DNA from: Salinicola avicenniae | Lineage (GTDB): Bacteria > Pseudomonadota > Gammaproteobacteria > Pseudomonadales > Halomonadaceae | DNA length: 64,000 nt | Assembly: GCF_023736115.1 (NCBI RefSeq) | Contig: NZ_JAKQZC010000007.1 | Location: 62,001-126,000 of the forward strand | Direction: 5' to 3' | Part shown: in pieces, positions 56,808 through 64,000 of the stretch | Layout: the number at the start of each line of letters is the position of its first letter | How positions within the stretch are numbered: the stretch's first letter is position 1 | Notes under the pieces: generated by a model | What the model was told of the DNA's origin: nothing | Databases searched by the model: none | Seen by the model: only the letters and a program-made list of their open reading frames with translations | Translations under genes and position numbers: made by a program

Positions 56808-58198
56808 GTGGCGTCCGGAAAGGTGAGCACGATACATAGGCCGGGTCGCTGTGTCGGTGAAGGGAACGCGTCCTGCAGGGTCAGGCGGATATCGTGGGCG
56901 CGCGCGATGCTATCGACGATGGCCAGCCCGAGGCCGGTCCCGGCGCCGGTCTCCTGCCCACGATGGAACGGTCGCAGCATCAGCAGGCGGTGGGATTCGG
57001 GGATGCCGGGGCCGTCGTCCTCGACCATCAAGCGCGTGGGCGCCTCGGCGACGCGCACCGTGACCTGCCCGGCGCCATACAGGGAGGCATTCTCGATCAG
57101 GTTGTTGAGCGCTTCCTCGAGCTGCCAGTCGGTCGCTGAGACGATGACCGGATGCTCGACGACCTCGGCCCCCAGGTCGACGCCGCGACGATGATAACGA
57201 GTATAGGCCTGGCGTACGCAGCGCTGGGCCAGGTCGACCAGATCCACGGGCTGGCGTGCTGGCGTGGCTTCCGGATTGTTAAGGCGAGTCAGCGAGAGCA
57301 ATTGACCGGCGAGACGGGCGGTCTGGGTCGCGGTGTCATGCATGGTGACGAGTGCGCCGCGCCAGATCTCGGGGTCGCTCTGACGCAGGGCGAGCTCGGC
57401 CCGCGCCGACAGTCCGGCCAGCGGGGTTCGCAGCTGGTGCGAGGCATCGCCGATGAAACGCTCCTGGTTGGCGCGCACGCGGCGCATGCGTGCCAGCAGT
57501 TCGTTGAGTGCCTGACGCAGTTCCGCTAGCTCCAGCGGCAACGAGAGTTCCAGCGGCGCCAGGGTGCGCGGGTTGCGTTGTCGAATGGCGCGGCGCAGGC
57601 GCGTCAGCGGCTCCAGCGCGAAGCGCGCCGACAGCAGCACCACGCTGACGGCCAAGCCGGCGATCAGCAGGATGTTGGCGAGGCTGTCCACGAACAGCTG
57701 GTTGGCGAGTGCGGTGCGCCCTTCACGCGTCTGCGCGACCCGGACCTCGAAACGATCGCTGCGGTCCCAGCCCTCGAGTCGTGAGCGCAGGATGCCCAGA
57801 CGCAGTGCCATGCCCTGCGAGCCGACATCGCCGTAGCGCATGCGTTTGTCATCTTCGGACGGTAGCTCGGGCAGCAAACGGTTGCCGGTCACGTAGTGGC
57901 CTTCGGCGTCGTAGAGCGCATAGAAGACGCGCTCCTGGGCATCCGTCGCGAGCATCTCCAGTGCCGAGGCGGGCAGGTCCATCCATAGCCGGCTCTGTTG
58001 CCAGCGCACCTGCTCGGCGATCGACAGCGAGGCGGCATCGAGCAGGCGGTCGAAAGCGCGATCGGCGGCTTCGCGCGAGGCGATCCAGGCTTGCACCAGC
58101 ATGATCGCGACCAGCACGGCGAGCGGGCAGAGCAGCCAGACCATCAGCCGTCGATAGAGGCTGAGATGCGCAAGTTGCCAGGGTGGCACTCGGCTCAC
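56804..58198 (-). CDS. tctE: Sensor histidine kinase of the TctE type
   Basis: A 464-residue membrane kinase with two transmembrane segments (about residues 17-37 and 172-192) enclosing a periplasmic sensor domain, a HAMP-like linker, the phospho-acceptor H-box DASHQLRTPLAG, the N-box ALNNLIENASLYG, and G-boxes VEDDGPGIP and GTGLGLAIV. The start is GTG, overlapping the response regulator stop by four bases. It likely senses a tricarboxylate for control of the divergent tctCBA. Confidence 0.9.
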   Translation of the reverse strand: MSRVPPWQLAHLSLYRRLMVWLLCPLAVLVAIMLVQAWIASREAADRAFDRLLDAASLSIAEQVRWQQSRLWMDLPASALEMLATDAQERVFYALYDAEGHYVTGNRLLPELPSEDDKRMRYGDVGSQGMALRLGILRSRLEGWDRSDRFEVRVAQTREGRTALANQLFVDSLANILLIAGLAVSVVLLSARFALEPLTRLRRAIRQRNPRTLAPLELSLPLELAELRQALNELLARMRRVRANQERFIGDASHQLRTPLAGLSARAELALRQSDPEIWRGALVTMHDTATQTARLAGQLLSLTRLNNPEATPARQPVDLVDLAQRCVRQAYTRYHRRGVDLGAEVVEHPVIVSATDWQLEEALNNLIENASLYGAGQVTVRVAEAPTRLMVEDDGPGIPESHRLLMLRPFHRGQETGAGTGLGLAIVDSIARAHDIRLTLQDAFPSPTQRPGLCIVLTFPDAT

Positions 58199-58866
58199 GC
58201 CGACTCCAGTAGATAGCCGATGCCGCGCACCGTCCGCAGGCGGACGTCCGAGTCGGCGAGGCGGCGTCGCAGGCGGTGGACATAGACTTCGATCGCATTG
58301 TCGCCAACGCTCTCGCCAGCGAAGGCCTCATCCAGCAGACGGGCCTTGTCGACCGGCTCCCCGGCGTAGCGGATGAGACAGGCGAGCAGGCGGTGTTCGC
58401 GCGGCGGGAGTGACAGCGAGACCTCGTCGAGCGTGAAGAGTTGACGCTGGCGATCCAGGCGCAGTGAACCGAGCGTCAACGGATCGTCCTGGCTGCTTTG
58501 GCGTCGGCGCAGCAAGGCACGGACCCGCGCTTCGAGTTCGTCGAGCGCGAAGGGCTTGGCGAGATAGTCGTCGGCGCCGAGATCGAGCCCCTTGACCCGA
58601 TCCTCGATCGCGGCGCGTGCCGTCAGGATCAGCACCGGCGTGACGTGGTCATGGGCGCGCAGGGTGGCGAGAACGTCGAGTCCGCTGCGGGTCGGCAGGT
58701 TGAGATCGAGCAGAATCAGATCGTAGCCGTGCTCGCGGGACAGGCGGGTCTCGGCCGCACCGCCGTCGCCGATGCAGTCGACCTGTTGATGATCGATCGA
58801 CAACGTTTCGGTAAGCGTGCTGGCCAGCAGGGGATCGTCCTCCACCAGCAGTAGCTTGGGGGGCAT
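58195..58866 (-). CDS. tctD: OmpR-family response regulator of the TctD type
   Basis: The 223-residue regulator has a receiver domain (acidic pocket VEDD, phospho-acceptor Asp in LILLDLNLPTRSG, Lys in DYLAKPF) and a winged-helix DNA-binding domain (LPPREHRLLACLI and NAIEVYVHRLRRRL). GGAGT before the ATG. It heads a minus-strand operon of regulator, kinase, binding protein and tlyA, and is divergent from tctC. Confidence 0.92.
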   Translation of the reverse strand: MPPKLLLVEDDPLLASTLTETLSIDHQQVDCIGDGGAAETRLSREHGYDLILLDLNLPTRSGLDVLATLRAHDHVTPVLILTARAAIEDRVKGLDLGADDYLAKPFALDELEARVRALLRRRQSSQDDPLTLGSLRLDRQRQLFTLDEVSLSLPPREHRLLACLIRYAGEPVDKARLLDEAFAGESVGDNAIEVYVHRLRRRLADSDVRLRTVRGIGYLLESA

Positions 58867-59180
58867 GATGTGACTCCAGTAGGCGGTCGGCGTAAACGAG
58901 AGGGCAAGCCGCGCGCCGTGTCATTCCGTCCGGCGATGCCCGTCGTCGGTAGGCGGGCAAGCGCCTCGTGAGGCGCGATTGTAAACGAAACGAACGCCAC
59001 TCGCGGCAGCCAATCGCATTCCCGGCGTCGCCGATTGAACTTTAGTCGGCTTTTGCACGCGCGCCGTTGACCGCCGCACAGCCTCACCCTAATTTCCGCA
59101 CGTGGGAACAAAGTTCTGCCTTACGAAACTGTAAGGTTGGCGTCAGCTCAAGAAAAACTCCGCCTTCGAGGAGAACAGCC
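58867..59180. promoter_or_regulatory. tctD/tctC divergent control region
   Basis: The 314-base region holds two notable structures. CCTTAC (59119-59124) and GTAAGG (59131-59136) form a perfect inverted repeat with a 6-base spacer, 45 bases before the tctC ATG, a candidate TctD operator. GCCGATT/AGTCGGC (59031-59037 with 59045-59051) is a 7-bp hairpin followed by TTTT, terminator-like on the plus strand. No strong sigma-70 promoter stands out. Confidence 0.5.
59031..59055 (+). terminator. Terminator-like hairpin upstream of tctC
   Basis: Seven-bp stem, 7-base loop GAACTTT and TTTT. No plus-strand gene ends here, so if active it would act as an attenuator of a tctC transcript starting further upstream. 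Confidence 0.35.
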
Positions 59181-60167
59181 ATGTTGGTAACCAAGACAAT
59201 CAAATGGGTCGCCGCAGCGGCCCTGGTCGCGACCGCCGGCAGTGCGATGGCCTTCGAGCCAGCGGGCAAGGTCGAGTGCATCGCGCCTTCCGATCCGGGC
59301 GGCGGCTGGGATTTCACCTGCCGTAGCGTGGGCAACGTGCTGGAGTCGCTGGATCTGGTGCCGGCCAGTGTGCAGACCATCAACATGGCGGGTGCCGGCG
59401 GTGGCGTGGCCTTTGCGCACACGGTGAGCAAGCGCAGCGGTGACGACCAAGTGCTGGTGGCGGCATCGACGGCGACCACGACTCGTCTGGCCCAGAACCA
59501 GTTTCCTGGCATGGATGCGGATATGGTCAACTGGATCGGCGCCGTTGGGGCCGACTACGGCGTGATCGCTGTGTCAGCGGACTCCGAGTATCAAAATCTC
59601 AACGACCTGATGGCTGCCATGCAGGAAGATCCGCGCTCGGTGAAGTTTGCCGGGGGGAGCGCCAATGGCGGTTGGGATCATCTCAAGGTCTTGATCGCGG
59701 CGAAGGCTGCCGGTGTCGAGAACCTGCCGCGCATCCCGTATCTCTCCTACAACAACGGTGGCGAGGCGATGACGCAGGTGATCGGCGGCCATGTCGATGC
59801 GTTTACCGGCGACATCTCCGAGACTCAGGGCTTTCTCGAATCCGGTGACCTGCGCATTCTGGCGGTGCTCTCCGACGAGCGTCTGCCGGGCGAGTTCGCC
59901 GACATCCCGACGGCGAAAGAGCAAGGGATCGATGCGGTCGGCCCCAACTGGCGCGGCTTCTACATGCCCGCTGATATCGACGACGACGCCAAGCAGTACT
60001 GGGTCGATGCGGTCGATGAACTCTATGCCAGTGACGAATGGAAGGAGGTCATGCGCAGCAACGGCCTGATGCCGTTCCATCCGGAGGCCGGCGAGTTCGA
60101 CAGTTTTGTCCAGCAGCAGATTGAGGACATTCACGCACTGTCCCAGGAAATCGGGTTGATTCAATGA
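59181..60167 (+). CDS. tctC: Tripartite tricarboxylate transporter binding protein TctC
   Basis: Periplasmic binding protein of a TTT-family secondary transporter, probably for citrate or a related acid. The 328-residue precursor has a signal peptide (IKWVAAAALVATAGSAMA) and the family signature IAPSDPGGGWDFTCR, followed by NMAGAGGGVAFAH and WRGFYMP near the C-terminus. GAGGAG precedes the ATG. Its stop overlaps the tctB start (ATGA). Confidence 0.94.
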   Translation: MLVTKTIKWVAAAALVATAGSAMAFEPAGKVECIAPSDPGGGWDFTCRSVGNVLESLDLVPASVQTINMAGAGGGVAFAHTVSKRSGDDQVLVAASTATTTRLAQNQFPGMDADMVNWIGAVGADYGVIAVSADSEYQNLNDLMAAMQEDPRSVKFAGGSANGGWDHLKVLIAAKAAGVENLPRIPYLSYNNGGEAMTQVIGGHVDAFTGDISETQGFLESGDLRILAVLSDERLPGEFADIPTAKEQGIDAVGPNWRGFYMPADIDDDAKQYWVDAVDELYASDEWKEVMRSNGLMPFHPEAGEFDSFVQQQIEDIHALSQEIGLIQ

Positions 60168-60610
60168 GCAAGTTCAATGACCGCATCTTCGGACTGGTCA
60201 TGCTGGTGGTCGCCATTGCCTACTACTATGGCGCCACCCAGTTTCCGGCCCCCTTCGGGGGGGCGGAAGCGGTGGGTCCGGAGACCTTTCCCAAACTGCT
60301 GGCCATCGTGCTCGGCATCTGCAGCCTTTACATGATGGTCAAGCCGGATCCGGACAATGCCTGGCCGGTCGCGCGCACGTTCGCCGAGCTCGGCATCGCC
60401 ATCGTGGCCCTGATTGTCTATGCGTTGTTGATGGAGCCCCTCGGTTTCATCCTGTCGACCACGCTGGCGGTCGGCACCCTGTGCTGGCGTATGGGCGCCA
60501 AGCCGTTGCGCGGCTATCTGACCGGATTGGTTAGCGGCGTCGTGGTATTTCTGCTGTTTACGTACGGACTGGAATTGCCGCTGCCGCTCGGCCTGATGGA
60601 GATGCATTGA
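60164..60610 (+). CDS. tctB: Tripartite tricarboxylate transporter small subunit TctB
   Basis: A 148-residue inner-membrane subunit with four transmembrane segments (about 8-27, 43-58, 75-92 and 114-135). The GPETFPKLLAIVLGICSLYMM block is typical. It overlaps tctC by four bases and tctA by one (TGATG), so the three subunits are translated together. Confidence 0.93.
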   Translation: MSKFNDRIFGLVMLVVAIAYYYGATQFPAPFGGAEAVGPETFPKLLAIVLGICSLYMMVKPDPDNAWPVARTFAELGIAIVALIVYALLMEPLGFILSTTLAVGTLCWRMGAKPLRGYLTGLVSGVVVFLLFTYGLELPLPLGLMEMH

Positions 60611-62127
60611 TGGATACTCTGCACTACCTCTCTCTCGGCTTCGGTGTTGCGCTGCAGCCCGAGAACCTGATGTTCGCGCTGATCGGCTGTTTCATCGGCA
60701 CACTGATCGGGGCGCTGCCCGGATTGGGACCAGCCAACGGCGTCGCGATTCTCATCCCCCTGGCGTTCACGCTTGGACTGCGACCCGAGACGGCCCTGAT
60801 CATGCTCACGGCGGTCTATGCCGGTGCGATGTACGGTGGGCGCATTTCGTCGATCCTGCTCAATATTCCCGGTGACGAGCCGGCGATGATGACCTGCCTC
60901 GATGGTTACCCGATGGCGCGGCAGGGCAAGGCGGCAGAAGCGCTGGCCGTGTCGGCCATCGCCTCCTTCATGGGGAGCTTGATCGCGACCGTCGGTCTGA
61001 TTTTGCTGGCTCCGCTGCTGGCGCGCTTCGCCCTGACCTTCGGGCCGGCGGAATATTTCGCGCTGTTTGTGCTGGCCTTTGCCACGCTCGGCGGCATTAC
61101 CGGCAAGAATCCAATGAAGACGCTGATGGCGGCGGCGATCGGCCTGATCATTGCAACTGTCGGCATCGATCTCTCCACCGGCACCCAGCGCTACACCTTC
61201 GGCGTGCTGGAGCTTTACGAGGGTGTCGATTTCATTATTGCGATCGTCGGTCTGTTCGCGATCTCGGAACTGCTTTTCTTCATCGAGGAAAAGGCCGGGG
61301 CCGGGCGTGAGATGATCAAGGTCAATCCGCTCAAGCTGAAATGGCGGGAGATCGCATCCATCTTCCCGACCACCCTGCGAGGTGGGGTGTTGGGCTTTAT
61401 CGCCGGCGTGCTGCCTGGCGCCGGCGCGTCGCTCGGTAGCTTCATCACCTACACCCTCGAGAAGAAGATCCTGGGCAAGCGGGGCGATTTCGGTAACGGT
61501 GACCCGCGTGGTGTGGCAGCCCCGGAAGCCGGCAACAACGGGGCTTCCAGCGGGGCGTTGGTGCCCATGCTGACCCTTGGCGTACCCGGTAGCGGGACGA
61601 CGGCGGTGCTGCTGGCGATGCTGGTGTCGCTCAATATCACGCCCGGGCCGCTGATGTTTACCCAGAACGCGGAGCTGGTTTGGGGGGTGATCGCGGCGCT
61701 GCTGGTCGGCAACCTGATCCTGCTGCTGTTGAATATTCCCCTGGTCGGCGTGTTCGTGAAGATCCTCTCGGTGCCGCCGATGTACCTGCTGCCGGTTGTC
61801 ACCATGGTGGCGTTCGTCGGCATCTACTCGATCAGCCACTCGACCTTCGATCTCTATTTCATGATCGCCTTCGGCGTGGCCGGCTATATTCTGCGCAAGC
61901 TGGAGATCCCGCTGGTGCCGGTCATTCTCGGTCTGCTGTTGGGGCCGGAAATGGAGAAGAACCTGCGTCATGCGATGCAGATCTCCGATGGCGACTGGTC
62001 GATCCTCTGGAGCAGCGGTCTCTCGATCGGCCTCTGGCTGGTGGCGATCATCGGTCTGTTGCTGCCGGTGGTCGTTGGTCCGATCCTGCGCCGTCGCATG
62101 CAGGCAGCCAAGGAAAAGGTCGGCTGA
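60610..62127 (+). CDS. tctA: Tripartite tricarboxylate transporter large subunit TctA
   Basis: The main transport subunit, 505 residues with 11-12 transmembrane helices. Family markers: GALPGLGPANGVAILIPLAF near the N-terminus, GAMYGGRISSILLNIPGDEPA, and the repeat-related GVAAPEAGNNGASSGALVPMLTLGVPGSGTTA segments. Cation-coupled uptake of tricarboxylates is expected. The ATG at 60610 is used; a TTG three bases earlier is unlikely. Expression is presumably controlled by the TctDE pair encoded divergently. Confidence 0.96.
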   Translation: MDTLHYLSLGFGVALQPENLMFALIGCFIGTLIGALPGLGPANGVAILIPLAFTLGLRPETALIMLTAVYAGAMYGGRISSILLNIPGDEPAMMTCLDGYPMARQGKAAEALAVSAIASFMGSLIATVGLILLAPLLARFALTFGPAEYFALFVLAFATLGGITGKNPMKTLMAAAIGLIIATVGIDLSTGTQRYTFGVLELYEGVDFIIAIVGLFAISELLFFIEEKAGAGREMIKVNPLKLKWREIASIFPTTLRGGVLGFIAGVLPGAGASLGSFITYTLEKKILGKRGDFGNGDPRGVAAPEAGNNGASSGALVPMLTLGVPGSGTTAVLLAMLVSLNITPGPLMFTQNAELVWGVIAALLVGNLILLLLNIPLVGVFVKILSVPPMYLLPVVTMVAFVGIYSISHSTFDLYFMIAFGVAGYILRKLEIPLVPVILGLLLGPEMEKNLRHAMQISDGDWSILWSSGLSIGLWLVAIIGLLLPVVVGPILRRRMQAAKEKVG

Positions 62128-62144
62128 GTCGTCCTTTCGAGCGC

Positions 62145-62179
62145 GCGGGCCCTGTCGGATCCTTTCCGGCGGGGCCCGC
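62145..62179 (+). terminator. Probable terminator after tctA
   Basis: GCGGGCCC (62145-62152) pairs with GGGCCCGC (62172-62179); the loop contains a smaller CGGA/TCCG stem. The T content after it is low, so efficiency is uncertain. Confidence 0.5.
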
Positions 62180-62244
62180 TTGCTGTCGATGGGGGCAACC
62201 GCAGCGGAGAAGAACGGATTTTTCGGGTGCGCCGGTACTGTCGG

Positions 62245-62273
62245 TTGCCCTGGCCCGATCGTACTGTTATAGT
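62245..62273 (+). promoter_or_regulatory. Sigma-70 promoter for 4.5S RNA
   Basis: TTGCCC (62245-62250), 17-base spacer, TATAGT (62268-62273) with an extended TG at 62265-62266. Predicted start is near 62280, about 76 bases before the mature RNA 5' end. Confidence 0.65.
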
Positions 62274-62355
62274 GCCGCTCGCTCGACAAAGCCTTGATGG
62301 AGCGGGCTTTGTTGTTCGATCGACAGCTCGGTGCATGCCGAGATGTCGCGTTTAT

Positions 62356-62467
62356 GGTGGCCCTTGCCGGTCCTCCCGCAACGCTAAACCGCAAACCCCG
62401 CCAGGCCCGGAAGGGAGCAACGGTAGTGGTGGTCGCGTGTGCCGGGATGTGGCTGGTAGGGGCCGCC
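62356..62467 (+). ncRNA. ffs: 4.5S RNA, signal recognition particle RNA
   Basis: RNA of the SRP that binds Ffh and targets nascent membrane proteins. The conserved apical domain is visible: CCAGGCCCGGAAGGGAGCA (GGAA-type tetraloop region), then GTGTGCCGGGATGTGGCTGG, and CTCCCGCAACGCT on the 5' side, all matching E. coli 4.5S RNA. The ends pair over 15 positions (GGTGGCCCTTGCCGG with the 3' CTGGTAGGGGCCGCC, including G-U pairs). Length about 112 nt against 114 in E. coli. The ends were placed by pairing and may be off by a few bases. Confidence 0.95.
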
Positions 62468-62492
62468 TCCATTTCTGCCCCAGGAAATGGAG
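62467..62492 (+). terminator. Hairpin directly after 4.5S RNA
   Basis: CTCCATTTC (62467-62475) pairs perfectly with GAAATGGAG (62484-62492) around an 8-base loop. There is no T-run, so it may be a processing or weak termination signal. Confidence 0.4.
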
Positions 62493-62651
62493 CGAGCCCA
62501 CTGGTTCGCGCCTCGTCACCTCTCTCCCGACCCTGCTAGAATAACGCGACTATCGTGTCTTCACGTCTGCGTCGGTCGCCGTGCCTTCGTGTGTAGAAAC
62601 CCCGTCGATTCGCGCCCGTCGCAAGTCCAGCCGAGAGGAATGTCGCGCCGC

Positions 62652-64000
62652 ATGAGTTATCAGGTTCTGGCCCGCAAGTGGCGCCCACGTACCTTCCACG
62701 AACTGGTCGGACAGGAGCATGTCAGCCGGGCGCTGGTCAATGCGCTCGACCAGGGGCGGCTGCATCACGCCTACCTGTTCACCGGTACCCGGGGCGTCGG
62801 CAAGACGACGCTGGCTCGTATCCTCGCCAAGTGTCTCAACTGCGAGCAGGGCGTGACCTCGGTCCCCTGCGGCCAGTGCGAGACCTGCCGCGATATCGAC
62901 AACGGCCGCTTCGTCGATCTGATCGAAGTCGATGCGGCCTCGCGCACCAAGGTCGAGGATACGCGTGAGCTGCTCGACAACGTGCAGTACGCCCCGACGC
63001 AGGGGCGCTTCAAGGTGTACCTGATCGATGAGGTGCACATGCTGTCGACGCACAGCTTCAATGCGCTGTTGAAGACGCTCGAAGAGCCGCCGCCCCACGT
63101 CAAGTTCCTGCTCGCGACGACGGATCCTCAGAAGCTGCCGGTCACGGTGCTGTCGCGCTGCCTGCAGTTCACGCTCAAGAACATGCCGCCGGAAAGGGTG
63201 GTGGAGCATCTGACTCGGGTGCTCGAGGCGGAAAGCGTGAATTTCGAGCCGCAGGCGCTGTGGCTGCTCGGCAAAGCGGCTGACGGCTCCATGCGCGACG
63301 CCATGAGCCTGACCGACCAGGCGATCGCCTTCGGTCATGGCGAAGTTCGTCGTGAAGATGTCGCGGCGATGCTGGGTACGCTCGATCACGCACACCTGAT
63401 TTCGCTCGCCGAGGCGCTGGCGGATATCGATGCCGAGCGTTTGCTTGCCGAAGTGGCGGCGCTGGCAGAGCAGGGCCCCGATTTCGCCGGCGTGCTCGAC
63501 GAGATTGCCGGCCTGATGCACCGGCTGGCGATCGCTCAGATGGTGCCCAACGCGCTGGACAACGGCCATGGCGATCGCGAACAGCTGTTGGCCCTGGCAG
63601 GGCGCTTCACTGCCGAGGATGTGCAGCTCTACTATCAGATCGCGCTGCAGGGGCGCGGCGATATCGACAGCGCGCCGGATACACGGACCGCGCTGGAGAT
63701 GACGCTGCTGCGCATGCTTGCCTTCCGCCCGCAGGGCGTACCGACCCCGCCGCAGACTGATCTGCCGCTGCGGGGGCATCAGGCGACCGCGGGGTCGGGC
63801 GCTGCGCCGAGTGCCACGACGTCGACGGCTAACGCTGCCGGCGCAGACCGCTCATCGTCAGCGCCGGCGGTTAGCGAGACGCCATCGCCAACCGGTCAGT
63901 CAGCCCCGCCGCCCGCCGAGTCGCAGGCGCCTCCCCGCCAGCCAGCCCCGTCGCCCTCGGTCGAACCCCCGGTCGAAAATGATCCGCCGCCTTGGGCGAC
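62652..64000 (+). CDS. dnaX: DNA polymerase III subunits tau/gamma, 3'-truncated by window edge
   Basis: Clamp-loader ATPase. The frame is open from the ATG at 62652 to the window end (449 codons). Seen: LARKWRPRTFHELVGQEHV, P-loop GTRGVGKTTLARILAKCLNC, the zinc-binding cysteines (CEQG, CGQCETC), Walker B YLIDEVHMLS, and the SRC motif in VLSRCLQFTL. From about residue 370 it enters a Pro/Ala/Ser-rich linker. The site that produces gamma by frameshifting in E. coli, an A6G slippery heptamer, has not appeared by base 64000. GAGAGGAA is the ribosome-binding site. Following ffs, as in Pseudomonas. Confidence 0.97.
   Translation, partial: MSYQVLARKWRPRTFHELVGQEHVSRALVNALDQGRLHHAYLFTGTRGVGKTTLARILAKCLNCEQGVTSVPCGQCETCRDIDNGRFVDLIEVDAASRTKVEDTRELLDNVQYAPTQGRFKVYLIDEVHMLSTHSFNALLKTLEEPPPHVKFLLATTDPQKLPVTVLSRCLQFTLKNMPPERVVEHLTRVLEAESVNFEPQALWLLGKAADGSMRDAMSLTDQAIAFGHGEVRREDVAAMLGTLDHAHLISLAEALADIDAERLLAEVAALAEQGPDFAGVLDEIAGLMHRLAIAQMVPNALDNGHGDREQLLALAGRFTAEDVQLYYQIALQGRGDIDSAPDTRTALEMTLLRMLAFRPQGVPTPPQTDLPLRGHQATAGSGAAPSATTSTANAAGADRSSSAPAVSETPSPTGQSAPPPAESQAPPRQPAPSPSVEPPVENDPPPWA

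Noticed and set aside
60514..62472. 652-codon open frame antisense to tctA and overlapping ffs
   Set aside because: Composed of His/Gln/Arg-rich low-quality sequence and running through the 4.5S RNA gene.

Overview
The window is 64 kb of GC-rich (roughly 60-65%) gammaproteobacterial core chromosome, densely packed and with no mobile element, CRISPR array or tRNA that I could find. Gene order and fusions point to a member of the Halomonadaceae (Halomonas, Salinicola or Chromohalobacter type). The division cluster runs into lpxC, secA, argJ, mutT, yacG, coaE and pilDCB as in Pseudomonas relatives. gyrA-serC-pheA-(tyrA-aroA fusion)-cmk-rpsA is also pseudomonad-like. TrkH, an acidic insertion in GyrA and a tctDE/tctCBA citrate-type uptake locus fit a moderate halophile. 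The family assignment is inference from synteny and protein character, not from a search.

Layout. 1-5.9 kb: end of murC, then ftsQ, ftsA, ftsZ and lpxC on the plus strand. 5.9-11.9 kb: dciA on the minus strand, a small secretory ORF immediately before secA that I read as a SecM-type arrest regulator, then secA, argJ and a Nudix-ThiE fusion. 12-17.9 kb: yacG, coaE, pilD, pilC and pilB on the minus strand, with pilA divergent. 18-23.7 kb: trkH, a small kinase-fold protein, an acyltransferase, rdgC and a thioesterase. 23.9-33.9 kb: gyrA, serC, pheA, tyrA-aroA, cmk and rpsA, covering aromatic amino acid and serine synthesis feeding into translation. 34-41.3 kb: a possibly iron-regulated unknown gene, trmJ, groEL/groES with a sigma-32 promoter, fxsA, a ComEA-like protein, pyrF, and an inverted ihfB-lapA-lapB block. 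41.5-51.1 kb: sdhE-ygfX-tautomerase, two DUF883-like membrane proteins, an RND pump pair, a YhiN flavoprotein, yqjDEK and pldA. 51.3-62.1 kb: an MscK-type channel, tlyA, a periplasmic binding protein with the TctDE two-component system, and divergent tctCBA. 62.3-64 kb: 4.5S RNA (ffs) and the first 1.35 kb of dnaX.

The most notable observation is at 6488-6911. A 114-residue ORF with a signal-sequence-like N-terminus ends in SRRGPPRPA and a stop, which resembles the E. coli SecM ending IRAGPQRLT with the same number of residues after Gly-Pro. The codons for its last residues form one arm of an imperfect 12-bp stem whose other arm contains the secA Shine-Dalgarno sequence. This is the geometry needed for secretion-controlled translation of secA by ribosome stalling, and it sits at the position secM occupies in E. 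coli (between lpxC and secA).

Other points of interest are a PgtC-like binding protein translationally coupled to TctDE, inverted repeats in the pilA/pilB and tctD/tctC divergent regions, a 24-bp perfect palindrome over the cmk stop, and a multi-hairpin rpsA leader.
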